Shown one piece after another: positions 34,353 to 64,000 of a DNA stretch of 64,000 bases. The position numbers and the translations under genes were made by a program. Source of the DNA: Typha latifolia (taxonomy: Eukaryota; Streptophyta; Magnoliopsida; Poales; Typhaceae). The DNA is taken from NCBI GenBank assembly GCA_019914945.1, contig CM034100.1, forward strand, positions 4,601,209 to 4,665,208. The letters are read 5' to 3'. The notes under the pieces were generated by a model. The model did no database searches. It was not told the DNA's origin and saw only the letters and a list, made by a program, of their open reading frames with translations. Numbering within the stretch: position 1 is the stretch's first letter; each line of letters begins with the position of its first letter.

Positions 34353-37277
34353 TAGTAATTTATGACTATACAAATTTGCAAAATTCAAGTTGGAATATAG
34401 GATCGATCTCAACCTCGATACCAAGTTTTGCAACCTTTCCTAGAAGGGTACTTTAGTAGGTGATGACCAATTTTGGTAAAAATCATTCTTTTGAGGACCA
34501 ACGATGAATCCTGGTTTTATCGGTTGTGTGACATCAAACTCTGCATAAACCTAAGCAAATCGACCATAGTCTTGGGACATGGTCGTATCATCAAACCTCA
34601 GCAAGCATCCACTATATGCTGCAATCTAAACCAGAATGCCTAGGTGCTAAAATTCCTCTAGAAGATTCAGCAGTTGCACACCTATAAACTGACATAGTAG
34701 TTATAAGGGTTTCTACAGAGTGAGAATTTGATGTCCACCTAACCAAATTTAACATCAAGCCATAGATAGTCTATGGCTCATTCATCAACATCTTGACCAT
34801 ATCTGTCTCACTAAAGAACCTGAAGATATAAAAGTCGTGGCTCTTATAAAAACATGATAAGGTTGCGTGGTGGTCCAAAAGCAATCCACTCATTTCTCAC
34901 AGTTTCTAGAGGCAGCGATCAACGTGAAAATTGGCCAATGAGAACAAATTTCTAGTTCTAATTGCTAGTTTCTAATAACTAAGTGTCGATGATTATGATC
35001 GGTAAAATTGGCTTTGGCCTTCTCTAAGACATCACAAGGAACAATACTAGATAGGTGAGGATGTTTGTAGCATTTGGCCCTAGCCACATGAGCCTAGGAT
35101 TGAAAGGGAATGTGAGAATTATGGGATGCATCAAAACATGGAGGGGGAGACTTATTAGGTTGCCTCTCACAAGGGCAAACCGTGGGGGCTCCCTGCATTC
35201 AAGGGAGCTTCTTGTTCATTCAGGAGGGCCGCAACCGCAGCAGGAGGCTGGAGAGACTGAGATAGAATAGGAGGCACATCAGGAGGTTGAGGAGCTTGAG
35301 GAAAGTGAAGGGGTGTAGGACACTGAGGCGCACCACCCCTCTCTATCATAGAAAGCATATACTGAGTAGGAAAAGGATTACTTAGAAACCCTAGCAAAGC
35401 TCTATGAGAGAGAGAGAGAGAGAGAGTTCCATTACTCCAAGTTATCAATTTTTTGTTATCTTAATATTTGGTCTTATTATTGACATAATATATGCTAATC
35501 TTCATAATTTGATTTGCAAAATATCATAAATATTATACTTTTTACTCATATATTGATTTGTTGCTCTATGATTCTTGCTTTTCATGTGGCCTTATTCACT
35601 AGTTGGAGGGTTTGAAGTAAGGATTTACTCATCTACTCAAGACTATAAAGACTATCTTGTAAGCTAGCAATGCCTTAGTGCTCGGTTCGAGTTAGCTCGA
35701 TACAATGTAATACTATATTTTTATGTACTAGTCAAGGGTTCAAGCCTTTGCCATTACATTTATTTTATTGGTTCCATTTTTTATGTTGTTTGCTTTTGCA
35801 TTTACTTTCCCTTAGTCCTATATCCAAAAACTAAAGAAAGAGAGTAGTCTTTTATAGTTGAGCTCTTCCCTAAAGTAATTAAATTCATTAATTGAACAAG
35901 TTGTCTTCTAGATGTGATTTTTGAAATGAGCTATGCTTGAGCCCAGCCAACTTGATACTTGGGAGCCAAGCTCAGGCCCACATTAGCTGGCTCGTCTTGA
36001 GCTCGAGCTAGAGTTCTTCCAATTTCGAGGCAAGTTGAGCCGAGCCGAGCTAAGCTCAGCTTGCTCGAGCTCGGCTCGTTTATACCCCTAGTATCAATTG
36101 CGCGCTCCCAACCTGTGCTTGTAAGCCATCAATGCCATATTGCCATGTGTGCCAATCAGCTGAGGTTGGTATTTGATACTCCCCCTTGTCAAGCAATCTT
36201 CTATTCGCTCAAATTAGTTGACACAAGCCAACATGGGTCCGGCATAGGGCAGCACCAATTAACACACATTGTCATGGGGAGCATTTGGTTAGTTGCTAAC
36301 CGATGACAATATGTGGTTGAGCTGACTAACACAGACAGATATGATTGACTAGGCAATTATTGTTTTGAAGCTTTATCATAAGACATACTTTCTTAATTTG
36401 AATGTCCTTGGTATATAATATTGTGCTATTTTGAATATATTTGGCACATTAAATTAAGTACTCCATGACTATTTGGACTGAACTCAATAATTAGTAGATG
36501 CTAGATAAGGTTTTGGGACAAAACAAGAGAATCGTTCATCTTGGAAGTCTAGCTACTAAATTTGGCAGTACTTAATATTGGCCTTATTAGACCGTATGCC
36601 ATTTGCGTGAACATTCATTTGTTTGTTTGAAATCATGAGTACTTTGTGTAATCGCTATTACCAGTTTGTTGATTGGAAGAGTGCTAGAGAAAATCTTGTT
36701 CATGTTCAGCCATTATCCTCTTGCTTTTCTCTTCTCCTAGTTCATATCAAGACAACCAAAAGCTGAAAGGTATTGTTTAATCCGGGACCTCATTGTGGTG
36801 CTGCCATTTGGTGAAATACATTCTTGTTTTAGGACCACGGAGGACTGTCTGGATTAAATTTCTAGCTTATCTTGATTTTAGTTTCACAAATCATATGGTT
36901 AGTTTGACTTTATGTAACCTTTTAGGCTGCTATTTTACTTTGCACTCAGCAATTTGACAAAATATTACTCGATTCCCCAATTTTCTGATTTTAGCAAGTT
37001 TCCATATATTACTTTGTAAAAATAGAGTTTAATATGACATGAAACTAAAATTTCATGAAATCAATTGTAAAAGAGGGATGTACTTCTTTCTAGGCAAAGA
37101 AATACATTCTTTCATTGAAGTCGGCAAATCCAAAATTTTGAATCTGTTAATTTTATTTTATACCAAAATGTCTGATGATGGTGTCAAATAATTTACCTTT
37201 TGTTGTATTTTGAATATTTTAAACTCTTGTAAAGGAAGAAATTATGATAAAGATGTTTTTGGATCTTGTTGCTGTAG
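34353..37277 (+). other. Right part of the proposed leader intron
   Basis: No gene recognised. A GAGCTCGAGC/GAGCCGAGC-rich block at about 35930-36090 ends in GGCTCGTTTATACCCCTA. On the reverse strand this reads TAGGGGTATAAACGAGCC, a terminus typical of plant hAT-type elements. The matching left end was not found. The intron ends at the GCTGTAG acceptor. Confidence 0.4.
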
Positions 37278-37364
37278 ATTTGATCCTTTATATAGGCATA
37301 TGATTTGAACTCTATGGGGTGATGCTTGGGAGAAAATGATTTTGTATTTCAACATTTTCTGGAG
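37278..37364 (+). promoter_or_regulatory. Kinase 5' leader segment with chained upstream ORFs
   Basis: Follows acceptor GCTGTAG (ends 37277). Four upstream ATGs precede the start. ATG-ATT-TGA lies at 37300-37308, ATG-GGG-TGA at 37314-37322, and a 5-codon ORF at 37322-37339. A 50-codon ORF at 37336-37488 runs across the main start in another frame. The last three overlap stop-to-start. Such an arrangement usually lowers main-ORF translation (established for uORFs in general); the effect here is inferred. Confidence 0.5.
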
Positions 37365-62821
<25,457 letters not shown>

Positions 62822-64000
62822 GTGAGCATATCACATTCTTGTGGGGAACACTTGGCTGCGAAAAGTGGGACTTTTGCTTACTATTATGCTTTCTAATTTC
62901 TATATTTATTTAGTGTGGGGTGGACAGCAAATTACGTAAATCCACTTCTCAACTGTCAATATTATGCTTAATCCACTTTTCCTCCCAACTTATAAACAAT
63001 GTCTTTCCTCGTTGCTCCTTCACTCTACACTCCATTTTGTGAACAATCATACATATTTCACAAATGCAAATGTATCTTTGTAATTGAATGTCTTTTTCAC
63101 AATCAAACTTCACGATTCGAAATCGAAATCATGACCGGCCATGTACCTCAATACACTTGAGGTACACAAAGCCTTAAGTAGTATTTTCTAAGTCCATAAT
63201 GACAAGAATTAATGTGAAAATCTGACTTCAATAAATTTAATCTAATAATAATGGAGTAAACAATGTCACTACTAATGTGCCTCTAATCAAACTAAATTAA
63301 CGGATAGTTTAAAACATAAAGACCAAAAGAACTAAAAGATAAAAATGGTAGATCCTAAGTGGAGCTAGGGTTCCGGTGCATATCGCTCAGTCACCGCACT
63401 GATCAATACTTAAAATATTAGAAGGGGAATCCCATGAACTAACAGCTATAGCTCAGTGAATGAAATCCACTGAAAAGCTAAATAAATCTAAATCTTTAAA
63501 AATAACTTGAACTAAATCTAAATCCAATGATATAAAAATGATAATTTCACTGAGTATGCTTATAGTAACAATAATAACAGCACAAATAATAACAAAGTAA
63601 GGTAGGTCTCATAGCATGCTCGGTTGCAATATACTGAATTTTTCTCAATAATAATAATGTTATTTGTCTTAATTGAGTTAATGTTCTGTGATCTACATTA
63701 ACTAGAAGTCGTCTTAAGATAACATTTGGGTCTTTTCCTCATAGTTGATCCAGTTAGGGTCAAGGTGTCACTATATGATAAACGCATCTGTCTTTTTCCA
63801 TTAACTGTTGAAAAAGATTAGAGTCAACTTAGGAAATTTTTTGATCTAACTTGGGTTTATTTTTGAACTAGGCCAGTCACCTAAGAACATCACTGCAATG
63901 ATCCAAAATAATATTTTTCTTTGGACTTTTAGGTAAACTCAAATCACCATGAAAAATTGTAAGAAATCTATGCCGGAACTGCTCTCTAAGTAATACCAAA
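62822..64000 (+). other. Kinase intron running off the right edge
   Basis: Begins at GTGAGC (62822). I do not see the next expected exon (catalytic-loop HRD region) before the window ends. No repeat was recognised. Confidence 0.6.

Noticed and set aside
37326..37364. In-frame N-terminal extension of the kinase from a TTG codon
   Set aside because: Not an ATG; the family start corresponds to the ATG at 37365.

Overview
The window is nuclear DNA of a flowering plant. It has spliced genes with GT-AG introns, an EDR1-type Raf-like kinase, a GARP (MYB-like) transcription factor, and many Ty1/copia, Ty3/gypsy, LINE and hAT-type remnants. The intronless PNGase A-like gene is strongly GC-rich at its 5' end and fades to AT-rich at its 3' end. 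That gradient, plus introns of 4 to 15 kb, suggests a non-grass monocot; this is inference, and no species is claimed.

Layout. 1-7.0 kb: AT-rich intergenic DNA with microsatellites and a short minisatellite. 7.05-9.13 kb (+): six-exon GARP/G2-like transcription factor with EAR-type repression motifs. 9.1-15.2 kb: intergenic, with a foldback MITE, a minus-strand LTR containing tandem arrays, a long hairpin and a 232-bp tandem duplication. 15.2-15.6 kb: tandemly duplicated upstream segment of the next gene. 15.66-17.47 kb (+): PNGase A-like glycoamidase. 17.5-21.6 kb: intergenic. About 21.7 kb to beyond 64 kb (+): one very large gene for a Raf-like MAPKKK of the group that includes Arabidopsis At3g58640 and At2g31010. 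It has a probable non-coding first exon at 21.7-21.94 kb, a start codon at 37365 and thirteen coding exons in the window. The C-terminal half of the kinase domain lies off the right edge.

Most of the right two thirds of the window is intron of that kinase gene. The proposed 15.3-kb leader intron holds an antisense copia element, an antisense gypsy gag-protease remnant and an antisense LINE. Later introns hold a second antisense copia remnant, several hAT-like elements (one three-deep nest, two elements with perfect 8-bp target duplications), and a captured prolyl-oligopeptidase (DPP-like) gene fragment that was itself interrupted by a repeat.

No undescribed multi-gene system is visible. The points most worth checking are the chained upstream ORFs before the kinase start, its GC-AG intron, the transposon nest, the captured peptidase exon, and the CGTTCGAACG-rich arrays shared by LTR-like sequences at separate loci. 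All similarities are from recognition of motifs in the translated sequence; no database search was run.
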